This document shows, piece by piece, positions 1 through 7,843 of a stretch of 37,520 nucleotides of DNA. The DNA comes from a virus, in IMG/VR virus record IMGVR_UViG_3300023093_000071, positions 1 to 37,520 of that record. One strand, given 5' to 3'. The notes under the pieces are model-generated. The model made no database searches and was not told where the DNA came from. It worked only from the letters and a program-made list of their open reading frames with translations. Position 1 is the first letter of the stretch, and every line of letters starts with the position of its first letter. The position numbers and the translations under genes were made by a program.

Positions 1-540
1 ATGAAGGACGAAATTAAGGGTCAACTTGACGCGCTGTTCGCTGACGAAGCTGCGCAGAAGATGAAAGCTGAACAGAAGCGCGGCGCCGAAGCCGAGCGGC
101 AGGCAGCTTTCCTTGAGCAGTTCGGTAGGGTGACGGATGACGTGATTGCGCCAGCTTTCGAGGAGTTTGCCGTTTATCTCAACCCGCAAGGTTGGGGTGG
201 CTTGGTCAAGCGCGAGTCGGAAGCGCCAGCGGGGCAAAACTATAGACCCGCCTTTTCTCATGCGCCCAGCGCACCGGAGAGTGTCTCTTTGGTTTTCTCT
301 CATGCTACGCGGGCTATTACGGGAATTAACAAAGGTGATCAGCCTCGTTTTATGATAAGATGCGACAAGGTAAAGCGCCTCGTGCATTTCCATGAAACGA
401 CGCCCAGTATGTCGGGTCCAGCAGGGTCGGCTAAGCTTGACGAAGTTACAGCGGACTATCTTCAGGAGAAGCTCGTCACTTACTTCAAGAAGTTGATGCA
501 CGACGCTCGTCCGCACGACGAGCAATGGCGTGGTGCGTAA
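1..540 (+). CDS. hypothetical protein, 179 aa
   Basis: I do not recognise this protein. It opens with an ATG at the first base of the window, so a longer upstream start cannot be excluded. The first 40 residues are rich in Lys, Glu, Ala and Gln and look helical or coiled-coil. The rest is a mixed globular sequence with no cysteine pair, membrane segment or signal peptide beyond one Cys near residue 121. It ends with TAA at 538-540, and the next genes run in the opposite direction. It is probably a phage accessory gene. Coding is likely because the frame is long, open and has normal protein composition, but the function is unknown. Confidence 0.7.
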   Translation: MKDEIKGQLDALFADEAAQKMKAEQKRGAEAERQAAFLEQFGRVTDDVIAPAFEEFAVYLNPQGWGGLVKRESEAPAGQNYRPAFSHAPSAPESVSLVFSHATRAITGINKGDQPRFMIRCDKVKRLVHFHETTPSMSGPAGSAKLDEVTADYLQEKLVTYFKKLMHDARPHDEQWRGA

Positions 541-606
541 GGCGACTTGAGTTCTCATCCTGATTGAGATTTGGGATGATCTTTTCTCCGATCCGCCGAA
601 TCATCA

Positions 607-936
607 CTAACTCCGATTGACGGCGCGCTTCCATTCGTGGGCGGGCGGCATTGTCAGACAGATCATGTCGCCAGTCTCACGTACCAACTCCAACACGCGC
701 GGCCTGATCCTCATGCCGATCCTCTCGCCGCATTTCCGGCACCAGAAGCGTTGGCACGCGGCTTGTAGCCCTTGATCCCAACCGTGTCGGGTGAAGTGCC
801 ACCAAAGGGCGTGAGGATGGAACACGGCGCTGTGCGGGCACCGGCTACAAACCGGCTTTACCGCATGGTGCCACGCCGACGCTTCGAAGAGCGTCGTCGC
901 GATCCTATCGCCATCAGCGTCATATTTCGCCACCAC
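607..936 (-). CDS. zinc-ribbon-like small protein, 109 aa
   Basis: This is a small protein with two CxxC-type pairs, CSRC near residues 30-33 and CRKCGE near residues 66-69, separated by a Trp- and His-rich stretch (ALWWHF). That arrangement suggests a zinc-binding fold. GTG at 934-936 is chosen as start because it comes two bases after an in-register TGA (938-940) that would end the preceding DUF6771-like gene, giving a tight two-gene operon. The frame is open further upstream into the preceding gene, which matters for a possible frameshift fusion. The pair resembles small accessory genes of sphingomonad phages. The biochemical role is unknown. Confidence 0.6.
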   Translation of the reverse strand: MVAKYDADGDRIATTLFEASAWHHAVKPVCSRCPHSAVFHPHALWWHFTRHGWDQGLQAACQRFWCRKCGERIGMRIRPRVLELVRETGDMICLTMPPAHEWKRAVNRS

Positions 937-937
937 A

Positions 938-1139
938 TCACAGCAGCGGAAGCTGATCGGGCGAATGGTCGGGCCGGGTTTTCCAGACGCTCCGCAATCG
1001 TGACCGCAAGCTCCGTCAGAGCCGCGTCACGTAGCCTGCCATTGCCGAACGTCAAACCTACCCTCGCCCACCCCGGCGCATGGGCGAGCGCCTCTTTGGC
1101 GGTGAGAACGACGGTCGGGTCAGGAGCGAATCGGGCCAT
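938..1139 (-). pseudogene. DUF6771-like small protein, apparently frameshifted
   Basis: The ATG at 1137-1139 has a GAGGA ribosome site directly before it. The frame gives a sequence typical of the small DUF6771 family (AHAPGWARVGLT, then RLRDAALTELAVTIAERLEN). After LEN the family normally ends in a short tail such as DQLALPL. In the open frame the tail is lost and the protein runs on with low-complexity Arg and Ser. Moving the frame by +1 in the CCCGGCCC tract (971-979) gives HSPDQLPLL then TGA at 938-940, exactly the family ending. I infer a one-base indel, which could be real or a sequencing error. A heptamer AAACCCG in the right phase could alternatively support a -1 shift into the next gene. 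The family name is from memory. Confidence 0.55.
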
Positions 1140-1150
1140 TCCTCATTTTA

Positions 1151-1165
1151 GAACAAATAATGAAC
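1151..1165 (-). promoter_or_regulatory. LexA (SOS) box, alphaproteobacterial type
   Basis: GAAC at 1151-1154 and GAAC at 1162-1165 are separated by exactly 7 bases. This matches the direct repeat GAAC-N7-GAAC (GTTC-N7-GTTC on the minus strand) known as the LexA operator in alphaproteobacteria. It lies 12-26 bp before the ATG of the DUF6771-like gene, overlapping the likely promoter (TAAAAT at about 1145-1150 on the minus strand). The position suggests DNA-damage induction of the two-gene minus-strand operon. One box could occur by chance. Confidence 0.5.
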
Positions 1166-1247
1166 ATGTTAACAGCGAGATCGAACGGGCAGGAAGGATA
1201 CGGACGCGATTTGGCCTGATCTGCCCGACTGCTTGCCTCGTTCGAAA

Positions 1248-1994
1248 TCAGGGTCGATATTTTGCTTCATCTTTTAGACGTGAAATGACGACGGGGTCAC
1301 TAACCTGCCAAGCATCGAAAAGGTCGATTGAACGTGATGTCACAAACGACGGGGGTGCGCCCGTGTAGCTGCCAGTAAAAAGGTCAATATGGTTCAGCTT
1401 AATTCCCCCGCCGACATCGCTAGCGATCACATAGCCGTCATGAACACGACTCTGACCATCATCAATGAAAGTATATCCTTTCAAACGCGGAATAAAAAAC
1501 ACCGTTCCGATAGCGATTTTTGCTGGGTCTACCGCGATCGTTCGGAACGGCACGAGACGAAAACCGTGAACACCCAGCCCCATATTTCCGTTACCAGTTA
1601 TCTTTGCCCAAGCCTGATGTCCAAGCTGGTAGTTTACCTTATCCGTAAGGCTTTTATATTTACAGACAGTCGAGGCGGTCGGGATAGCGCTGTTCACATT
1701 GAACACTGCTGTATTATCGCCACTTTTGACCGCTATGGTACCTTGCAGTGCTCCGAAACAAAAGTCATTGGGAGATACATTTACCCCGATCGGCGAACCA
1801 TTTCGAGCAAGTAAAGGCACGCTATCAGGATCGGTTGAAGCTAATGCTAAATGCTTGTAGTAGCGTGTCGCCCAAAGCTTTGATACTTTCACACCAGTCG
1901 GAGGCGCAGCCATATTGAACTCGTCGCCTAACGCGACGACAGGGTATGTTGATGCCAACACTGCAAGTATTGCAGATATTAGGTTTTTCTTCAT
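1248..1994 (-). CDS. secreted 3D-domain (MltA/RlpA-like barrel) protein
   Basis: 248 residues. The N-terminus (MKKNLISAILAVLASTY, then ALG) is a clear Sec signal peptide, so the product is exported. The C-terminal half carries the 3D-domain pattern: VDPAKIAIGTVFFIP near residues 155-170, then IASDVGGGIKLNHIDLFTG near residues 190-208, with the conserved aspartates of the double-psi barrel seen in MltA-type lytic transglycosylases. A role in cutting peptidoglycan, perhaps during lysis, is inferred. The ATG is preceded by GGGGAG. The gene is clearly more AT-rich than its neighbours, which suggests separate acquisition. No other lysis gene is recognisable in the window. Confidence 0.7.
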   Translation of the reverse strand: MKKNLISAILAVLASTYPVVALGDEFNMAAPPTGVKVSKLWATRYYKHLALASTDPDSVPLLARNGSPIGVNVSPNDFCFGALQGTIAVKSGDNTAVFNVNSAIPTASTVCKYKSLTDKVNYQLGHQAWAKITGNGNMGLGVHGFRLVPFRTIAVDPAKIAIGTVFFIPRLKGYTFIDDGQSRVHDGYVIASDVGGGIKLNHIDLFTGSYTGAPPSFVTSRSIDLFDAWQVSDPVVISRLKDEAKYRP

Positions 1995-2091
1995 GTGGCG
2001 CTCCCCGCATCATTAGGTGAGATACACAAAACACGCCAGATGCCAGACCCGCTGCACCACGAGCAATGCAGGTGATACGCTAATGAGCGCA

Positions 2092-2619
2092 CTACGCAAC
2101 AAACTTCCAAGTCTCGCGCCTGACAACCATTCGCACAGTGTCAGGGCCAACCCCCATCTGGCGCCCGATCTCGGCGTTGCTCACACCCTGCGCTGACATT
2201 TGGCGGATCGTTCGCACCTTCGCCGGATCGAGCTTCTTCCGACCGTCGCCAAGGGTGCCGTCTCGAACCGCATCAGCCGCATTCTCTGCCCGCGTCTGCC
2301 ATGCGAGATTGTCAGCGCGATTGTTGCTCTTTCTCGGGTCAGGCGAATGACAAGCCAGCATTCCGGTGGGTCGCGGCCCCACGAACGTTTCGAGCATAAG
2401 CTGGTGGACGTACCGCTGAACTCGACCACCCTGACCGTCATAGAGCAAAACGTGGAGGTAGCCGTTCGCCTCGATCTTCGGCGTCAGCCGAGTCAGCTTG
2501 CGCCGACGCGCCGAGTAGATATTCCCGTCGAAGTCTGCATAATATCCGGGATGATTTGGGATCGGCAGGAAGAAAGATATGGCGCGTGATGCCGCGCTCT
2601 TGTTAGTATGATGATACAA
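2092..2619 (-). CDS. HNH endonuclease with NUMOD4-type N-terminus
   Basis: 175 residues. Residues about 18-40 (IPNHPGYYADFDGNIYSA) match the NUMOD4 module common in phage HNH homing-type nucleases. The HNH_3-like core follows (VHQLMLETF, CHSPDPRKSNNRADNLAWQT, EN) at about residues 78-125. A C-terminal helix-turn-helix (VSNAEIGRQMGVGPDTVRM) should bind DNA. Initiation is assigned to TTG at 2617-2619 because AGAGGA (2626-2631) sits 6 nt before it and no ATG exists nearby. It is probably a free-standing homing endonuclease. Its 5' region has an unusual promoter-hairpin arrangement, described separately. It lies downstream of the methyltransferase gene on the same strand. Confidence 0.85.
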   Translation of the reverse strand: MYHHTNKSAASRAISFFLPIPNHPGYYADFDGNIYSARRRKLTRLTPKIEANGYLHVLLYDGQGGRVQRYVHQLMLETFVGPRPTGMLACHSPDPRKSNNRADNLAWQTRAENAADAVRDGTLGDGRKKLDPAKVRTIRQMSAQGVSNAEIGRQMGVGPDTVRMVVRRETWKFVA

Positions 2620-2625
2620 GTAAAG

Positions 2626-2670
2626 TCCTCTTGGTGAGGAAACCCACTCCCCTCACCAAGAGTATTTATA
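2626..2670 (-). promoter_or_regulatory. TATAAATA late-type promoter abutting an RBS-hiding hairpin
   Basis: On the minus strand TATAAATA (2670 to 2663) is identical to the T4 late-promoter sequence. It is followed at once by a perfect 12-bp hairpin: CTCTTGGTGAGG (2662-2651), an 11-nt loop, and CCTCACCAAGAG (2639-2628). The ribosome site AGAGGA (2631-2626) of the HNH gene pairs with the first bases of the upstream arm. Read-through transcripts would hide the ribosome site. A transcript starting about 6 nt after TATAAATA would lack the pairing bases and leave it open. Confidence 0.65.
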
Positions 2671-2712
2671 GAGATGACGCTACATGGCCTCGATAAGGGC
2701 TATTTTCAGCGA

Positions 2713-3615
2713 TTACGCTGCCTCCTTCACCAACAATTCGTAAACTGCGACTACATCGTCCCAACTGATTGCAGGGCGGATAGTGGATCGACGCGATAGA
2801 GCCTGATAATCGATCATCAACAGTCGTCTACGCACCGCAGGGGTCGATGCAGAGAACAAAGCATAGTCGCGGCCCTTCACGAGCGGATCACCATTCCACA
2901 ACTTTTCGGTAAAATCGTAGCAGCCGGTGCGCGGTACTGCGAAATCCCAGTTGTCGTTTGCGAAGCGCTCCGGGTGATGACGGCGAACGCACGCATCTGC
3001 TCGAATGATCTTGAAGTCCGGATGTCGGCTCGGCGGTTTTGCTTTTAGACGAAGATCGGGCCACTTATCGCCCAAGGTCCAAACCTGAAAAGTAGTGCGC
3101 GCGTCGAAGTCGTTGCCCATATGGGTGAACGCCGTTTCCGGGAGCGGATGATTCAGCACCAAGCGGGCGTCCGATCGAACAGTTTTTTGCGCAAACCATT
3201 TCTGGAACGTCAAGGGAAGCACGAAGGCCACCATGCCCGCCGTTTCCAGACCGCGATTGATGAACTGACTGGCGAGCTTCCATCGCCGACCATAGGGCGG
3301 ATTTCCCACGATGGCGGCGCTACTCAACAGTTTGACCGGCAACGACAGGAAGTCGCGTTTGATGATCATGTCCGCATCGGGATCGATGTCGAAGGCGACG
3401 ATGTTGCGATCAGTCTCGTTGATGAAGGCCCCCGCTCCGGCGCTCGGCTCGATCAGAAGCGTGTCAGGTTCAAGGTAAGGTTCCAACAAGGCGAGACACA
3501 GACGAGCTACTTCCGGCTTGGTGTAGTATTTTTCGAGGCGAGTAGCGCGCTTGCATTCACGCGAGGTATTGCGGGCGCGACGCTTCACGCCCCGGCGAGG
3601 AGGTTTGTTGTTCAT
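2713..3615 (-). CDS. N6-adenine DNA methyltransferase, 300 aa
   Basis: This is an AdoMet-dependent DNA methyltransferase. Motif I (IEPSAGAGAF) is at residues 55-64, the acidic loop FDIDP at 75-79, and motif IV NPPYG at 105-109, the signature of N6-adenine enzymes. The frame is open further upstream, but ATG 3613-3615 is chosen because AAGGAA precedes it and the extra upstream segment is Arg-rich noise. No restriction nuclease is adjacent, so it is probably an orphan enzyme that protects phage DNA from host restriction or marks it. It appears to form an operon with the gene ending at 3669 (53-bp gap). Confidence 0.85.
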   Translation of the reverse strand: MNNKPPRRGVKRRARNTSRECKRATRLEKYYTKPEVARLCLALLEPYLEPDTLLIEPSAGAGAFINETDRNIVAFDIDPDADMIIKRDFLSLPVKLLSSAAIVGNPPYGRRWKLASQFINRGLETAGMVAFVLPLTFQKWFAQKTVRSDARLVLNHPLPETAFTHMGNDFDARTTFQVWTLGDKWPDLRLKAKPPSRHPDFKIIRADACVRRHHPERFANDNWDFAVPRTGCYDFTEKLWNGDPLVKGRDYALFSASTPAVRRRLLMIDYQALSRRSTIRPAISWDDVVAVYELLVKEAA

Positions 3616-3668
3616 AGCGATTTCCTTGGAAGGTGGGGGCTGACGTTGCGTGTCAGCCCCGGAGGGGT

Positions 3669-4496
3669 TCAGGCACGAGCGTAGTGGTCGGCGCCGCCGA
3701 TTGGGGTCACGTCGGCAACGCCAAGGCTGACAAGGCAGTCGCAGACACGCTGAACGGTAGTCAGGGAGTAAGCCCAACCGAACGCCCCGCATTCGTCATG
3801 GATCGTCGGCACATCCTTGAACTCGTCGGTCAGCAGAGATTCGATCCGAGAAGAAGCCGTGGCGAAGTAGTTGCCGTTCGACTTCTTCTTCGTTGGCGAG
3901 CGCCGGGGCTTCATCTTGGTTTTGATGGGCGCGGGGGCTTCGTGGTCTACCATCACGGCCTTGGCCTTACCCACCGCCCCCTTACGCGGCGCGGCGGCGC
4001 TTGCTGCCGTCTTCACCGCCTTGGCCGAAGTGTCGGGAGCGGCCTTGCTTTTGATCCGCCACGCCTTCCCCTCCGCCACGATCAGGTCAGGGAGCGCATC
4101 GGCGAGTTTGGGCATCCGCTGATAGATCAGGCCTTTGCTGACCTTGATCCCCATCGTGGCGAGCGTCTCGACCATCTGCGCGGGCTTCTGGTTGCGCCTC
4201 GTCAGAGCGTCGATCAGGTTGGAGTCAGCGAGCTTGCTACGACCGCCCTTGCCCGGCGCTGCGGCGGCGCTCGACGGCGGCGGCGGCGTCGCGGCGTTGT
4301 CATTTGCAGCTTCGACAGGAGGCTCCACCTCGATGGAAACGGTGGCCTCGGCGACGGGCATAACCGGGGGCGGAACGTCGCCAATTTCGTTGTCGTTAGC
4401 AAAGGGGGCGAGCACCGCGACCGCGTTGCGGATCGCATCTGCCTTGGCGATAAATTCCTCGGCTTTGTTGAGGAAATGATTGAGGTTGTTCGACAT
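3669..4496 (-). CDS. putative DNA-binding protein with two winged-helix-like parts
   Basis: 275 residues. The sequence alternates compact segments with Ala/Pro/Lys-rich linkers (a run of Pro and Ala near residues 73-83, a basic stretch near 190-210). Residues about 92-150 (LIDALTRRNQKPAQMVETLA, then SKGLIYQRMPKLADAL) look like a winged helix. The C-terminal 60 residues (SLTTVQRVCDCLVSLG) may be a second one. Two ANDN motifs, frequent in alphaproteobacterial proteins, occur near the N-terminus. No specific family is recognised. It is transcribed divergently from the gene at 4601 across about 104 bp and probably heads the methyltransferase operon. Confidence 0.7.
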   Translation of the reverse strand: MSNNLNHFLNKAEEFIAKADAIRNAVAVLAPFANDNEIGDVPPPVMPVAEATVSIEVEPPVEAANDNAATPPPPSSAAAAPGKGGRSKLADSNLIDALTRRNQKPAQMVETLATMGIKVSKGLIYQRMPKLADALPDLIVAEGKAWRIKSKAAPDTSAKAVKTAASAAAPRKGAVGKAKAVMVDHEAPAPIKTKMKPRRSPTKKKSNGNYFATASSRIESLLTDEFKDVPTIHDECGAFGWAYSLTTVQRVCDCLVSLGVADVTPIGGADHYARA

Positions 4497-4600
4497 TGTA
4501 TGTTCCCTGCATCGTTTCTGATGCCATTATTAAAACACAGCGGACCGTGGATTTCAGGTTTTGTCACAGCTACAGGGATGGGCAACGATGGGGCGAAAAG

Positions 4601-5215
4601 ATGGACGACGAAGCAGCGCGGGGGCGCATCAAACGGCATTCATTGATGCGGCAAAACTGCCTCGCACGAGCGCAGCATATGCTTCCAGCCCTGCGCGATC
4701 TGGGGAAGGAAATCGGCGGCGATAAGGAGCCGATCGCCCTTCGAAGAATCGGTCGATGGCTCGCCGATCATCCCGACAGGCTCTACCCAGACCTTGTGCC
4801 GACCGGCGACAATCCGGTTCACCCAAACGTGGTAGCCCGCCTGCTCAATCTGCGCGAAGCGGGCAATGAGGCGAGAACAGCATGTAACGCTGCCTGCGCG
4901 CTCGAAGATGTAAATCAGCGCCGTGGAACCCCTCGCCGATCACACCTCGATTATCTACTCGCAAAACAGGCTCTCCGCGACGTGCGGGACACGCAAATCG
5001 CCGAGGCATGGAGCCTCGTCAAAGACATGAAGTCCGCCGTGAATCGCTGGGATGAAGACTCGTGGGATGAACGGGCTGCGTGGCGTGAACAGGCAGCAGA
5101 GGAACGCACCCGCCATCTGGAAGCAATCGAGCATGAACGGCGGCGTGAGCAGAACCGAAACGAGTTCGGCGGGCGGCCACCACAGACGGTGCTTGAGACC
5201 CGCAAGCGCGACTGA
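4601..5215 (+). CDS. hypothetical charged protein, 204 aa
   Basis: The function is not recognised. The frame stays open upstream to 4496, but ATG 4601 is chosen because the extension runs through the divergent promoter region and looks non-coding. Residues about 45-85 (RRIGRWLADHPDRL, then VVARLLNL) weakly recall the helical DNA-binding unit of serine recombinases. The second half is strongly charged, rich in Trp, Glu and Arg, and probably a long helix or coiled coil. Ends with TGA at 5213-5215. Coding is likely from length and composition. A regulatory or DNA-associated role is only a guess. Confidence 0.6.
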   Translation: MDDEAARGRIKRHSLMRQNCLARAQHMLPALRDLGKEIGGDKEPIALRRIGRWLADHPDRLYPDLVPTGDNPVHPNVVARLLNLREAGNEARTACNAACALEDVNQRRGTPRRSHLDYLLAKQALRDVRDTQIAEAWSLVKDMKSAVNRWDEDSWDERAAWREQAAEERTRHLEAIEHERRREQNRNEFGGRPPQTVLETRKRD

Positions 5216-5385
5216 CGACAGTCTGACGCATTGACAGAACAGACAACTTCGAGCCGCCGGCGCATGGGGAGGCTCGGATGACCGAAATGACCTGCCCATC
5301 CGAAATCAAGATCACTTGACCGCGCGCCCGGTTCGTTCGAATTGGAGTAGCCGCCAAGTCGGCGGGGGAACACCGGGGGAATATA

Positions 5386-6099
5386 ATGATTAGGGGAGTG
5401 AGCGCCGTTCTCGGCGCAGTAGCATTTTGCGCGTCGTCATCGTCAGTCGCGCAGGTTCAGCCAGCGGTAGCAACTACGGCTCCACAGACCGTGGTCACCA
5501 CGGCTCCGCAGGCGCTGGTAGTCCAAAAGGCGCAGATCGGAAACTCGCTGCCGGCGAACAGCGAAGTTTGGGTCAGCCTCAACTCGCTCGTTTCGTCGAA
5601 GAAGATGGAAGGCAAGAAAACCAAGGTCGGCGACAAATTCGACGTGACCGTTTCACGCGACGTGATGATGGGCGACTACATCGTGATTCCGCGTGGCACA
5701 CCCGGACACGGGCAGATCGGCTATCGCACCGGCAAGGGCGCCTTTGGTAAGTCTGCCAAGATGGAGTTTGATCTGGTCGATGTGAAAGTCGGCGATCGGT
5801 TCATCCCGGTCAGCGGCCATTATCGCGTCGAAGGCGAGGGGAACACTGGCGCAGCCATCGGAGCGGCTGTCGCGGTCGGTGTGTTCGGTGCATTCGTCAC
5901 CGGTAAGAGCGCCACAGCCGCGCAGGGCAGCGAGTGGAAGGCTTACACCAAGGAGCCGATCCTTCTCGCGGTTGCGCCTGCTTCGGTAGCCACTCCTCTG
6001 GTCGCTGCGAACGCGGGCAACACGATCCAGCCAACCCCAACCACTACTGCGCCGGTTCAAGGGCCTACGACTGTCAGCGCGACGGTCGTCAAAAACTAA
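5386..6099 (+). CDS. exported hypothetical protein, 237 aa
   Basis: The N-terminus (MIRGVSAVLGAVAFCASSSS then VAQ) is a Sec signal peptide, so the product is periplasmic or surface-exposed. The middle is a beta-rich domain (residues about 55-150: EVWVSLNSLVSSKK, DYIVIPRGTPGHGQIGY). A Gly/Ala-rich hydrophobic stretch near 155-175 could insert in a membrane, and the tail is Thr/Pro/Val-rich. I do not know a named family. GGGGGAA precedes the ATG. The stop codon TAA overlaps a CTAAATAC motif, and a strong terminator follows at 6133. It may be a lysogenic-conversion gene. Confidence 0.75.
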   Translation: MIRGVSAVLGAVAFCASSSSVAQVQPAVATTAPQTVVTTAPQALVVQKAQIGNSLPANSEVWVSLNSLVSSKKMEGKKTKVGDKFDVTVSRDVMMGDYIVIPRGTPGHGQIGYRTGKGAFGKSAKMEFDLVDVKVGDRFIPVSGHYRVEGEGNTGAAIGAAVAVGVFGAFVTGKSATAAQGSEWKAYTKEPILLAVAPASVATPLVAANAGNTIQPTPTTTAPVQGPTTVSATVVKN

Positions 6100-6162
6100 A
6101 TACCACTGACGGTCTCTGACCGCGCGCATGGGACGCCCCGGATCATCGATCCGGGGCGTTTC
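6096..6162 (+). terminator. TAAATA motif followed by a strong intrinsic terminator
   Basis: CTAAATAC (6096-6103) overlaps the stop codon of the exported-protein gene. It is followed by a small hairpin (CGGTC-TCT-GACCG) and then a perfect 11-bp stem, CGCCCCGGATC (6134-6144) and GATCCGGGGCG (6148-6158) with a 3-nt loop, then a short T tract. The terminator is certain by structure. Whether TAAATA starts a short RNA here, as at 10208, is open. Confidence 0.8.
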
Positions 6163-6169
6163 GCGTTCT

Positions 6170-7242
6170 CAGTCAGCCCCCTACCCTCTCACGAGTTCAT
6201 CCTTACAGATATCCAAAGCGGGCTCCTGCGGAGAAACACGCAAGGGATTTGGTCAACTCGCCGATCTGTATGGCGACAAGAGACACCTCGCGTTCAGAGT
6301 TGAACTTGCGAGCCGTCGCGTGATCTCTGTGTTTTTGATCAGCTTTGCTGTGATGCCATTTTATACTCGCATCGTACTTGTTCAACTCGTTCTCGTTCAA
6401 TATTAAATGACATCTCCGTGAGTGATAAAACCAGAACTACGCTCCCAAGCGGTCGCTCGTTCTGGTGCTTGTTTATCTGTTTTCTCGCTATTCGCGCTCA
6501 AACAGATACAAGCGGTTTCAGTGAATGGGTTTGATATGACTTATTAGATATATTGGAATTAGATATATCGAAAGACCTATCACTCATCATTCTTCGGTTG
6601 AGGACGAACTCTATCCCCCCGATACCTCGCGCACCGATCAGATGGGCCAGATATCGGGGGGAGAGGTCACCATTCTTTCGGATTAGACGTATTAGCTCGC
6701 ACCTATCACTCTGGAAGCCGGTGGTCGCCCTGACCCGGCATATGGTGCGCTCTCCGATCCTCTTCCGAGGATCGCGACGGTTGGCAATCGAGATTGCCGC
6801 AACGATAGCCGCCGCTGATTTACTTGACGGGCTATCGCTTGGGGAGTTGTCAGCATCGCGGACATAGCTCCCCTCTTGTTGTGCCACCCCCTACGCCTCG
6901 CAGCAGCAGGGGCCTTGTTCGCTGCGCGTACCCTCTTCGGACGCAGCTACCGCATTGACACGTCGCGGTCGGGTTCCTCTTCCCTTCCCGGTAGGCATCA
7001 AGCCCCCGGTCTTTTTTGCCGTTGGAGCGACGGCGCAGTATAGCTCCATGAAGAATATGTTGCCACAATACCAAATCGGAAGGAGGCACGCAGTATTTAC
7101 TTTCGTCACCGTGGTAACATTATGGCAAATGTGGCGACAATAAGGCAATTGCAAAACCACATCAGTTAATGCAGATGGCGATACCCAACACGCGTTGGAA
7201 ATTTCAGCGCTGCGATCCTCACCTGAAAAATAAAGGCTCAAC
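6170..7242. other. AT-rich region without a confident gene
   Basis: About 1.07 kb with no convincing coding sequence. Weak candidates are a TTG-start 65-residue minus-strand frame (6203-6400), a GTG-start 129-residue minus-strand frame (6498-6887), and a 57-residue minus-strand frame starting at ATG 6865 after GAGGGGAG. Repeats present: a 10-bp direct repeat TTAGATATAT (6544-6553 and 6559-6568, 15-bp period), a 10-bp inverted repeat (6615-6661), clustered GTTC near 6380-6398, and related GGCGACAA/GCCACAAT words near 6272, 7065 and 7130. It may be a decayed or regulatory segment. Confidence 0.5.
6615..6661. repeat. perfect 10-bp inverted repeat
   Basis: CCCCCCGATA (6615-6624) and TATCGGGGGG (6652-6661) pair perfectly across 27 bases. 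It would form a stable hairpin in RNA from either strand. No T tract follows, so it is not a simple terminator. It lies inside the weak minus-strand frame 6498-6887. Confidence 0.7.
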
Positions 7243-7842
7243 ATGGACAGCTTGATTTACTCGATAGGGATCGATGGTTTAGCTCGGGCTTATCATGCAA
7301 GTATGAAAGCATTTGACGCCGAAAAAAGCAGCATAGAGTCCGATTGGCAGCTTCACTTGGCGGCGGTTGCCGCAGGGACAGCCGAGACGTTCGTAGAAGA
7401 CGATATCAACAACACATATTTTGACTACGGAGAGTATACCGGAGAACTACTCGACAATGTTGAAGATGGAAAACGCCATATACGAGAGGCATTCGCCATT
7501 GCGTTATACCATTATTGGGAGAAAAAGTCGGCTTACCTTCTTAAAATGAAGTATGAAATTCAGAAGACACTGACATCGGCAAAGGCGGCGGGATGGAAGC
7601 CTAATGAAGACATAATCAATCGAATGCGCTTGGTTGCCAACTGCATTAAGCATGACAGCAAATCTTCCGCAGACCTCAACAGCATTGATCCGTCTTATTT
7701 TGACCAAGCTACAATTCAGCACGGCTGGCATGACGCTCTACGTTTAACTGACGCCCACCTCGAATCATTCATACAGGCTGTTAAAGAGGGCGGCCCTCCG
7801 ATGAAGAAGTGGCTTGGAAAACCGCAGGTGGTAACGTTGTGA
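7243..7842 (+). CDS. hypothetical helical protein, possible HEPN/Abi-like
   Basis: 199 residues, preceded by AAAGG. The sequence looks all-helical. Near residues 127-140 it has RMRLVANCIKHDSK, a motif often seen in uncharacterised HEPN-like or abortive-infection proteins, where a conserved Asn and Lys-His pair follow an Arg. The Arg-to-His spacing (R129 to H137, seven residues between) is longer than the canonical HEPN R-x4-6-H, so membership is uncertain. The gene is AT-rich compared with the virion genes and is bounded by a non-coding stretch on the left and a convergent gene 1 bp away on the right. Defence cargo is a reasonable guess. Confidence 0.65.
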   Translation: MDSLIYSIGIDGLARAYHASMKAFDAEKSSIESDWQLHLAAVAAGTAETFVEDDINNTYFDYGEYTGELLDNVEDGKRHIREAFAIALYHYWEKKSAYLLKMKYEIQKTLTSAKAAGWKPNEDIINRMRLVANCIKHDSKSSADLNSIDPSYFDQATIQHGWHDALRLTDAHLESFIQAVKEGGPPMKKWLGKPQVVTL

Positions 7843-7843
7843 T

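Noticed and set aside
1655-1662. TAAATA on the minus strand inside the 3D-domain gene
   Set aside because: It lies within coding sequence, far from a start codon or terminator. Counted as background. The copies at 7094-7099 (minus) and 23368 are also treated as background.
6891-7244. 117-residue minus-strand frame
   Set aside because: Composition is unlike a protein, with random Cys and Arg runs, and it has no ribosome site. It covers the promoter region of the gene at 7243.
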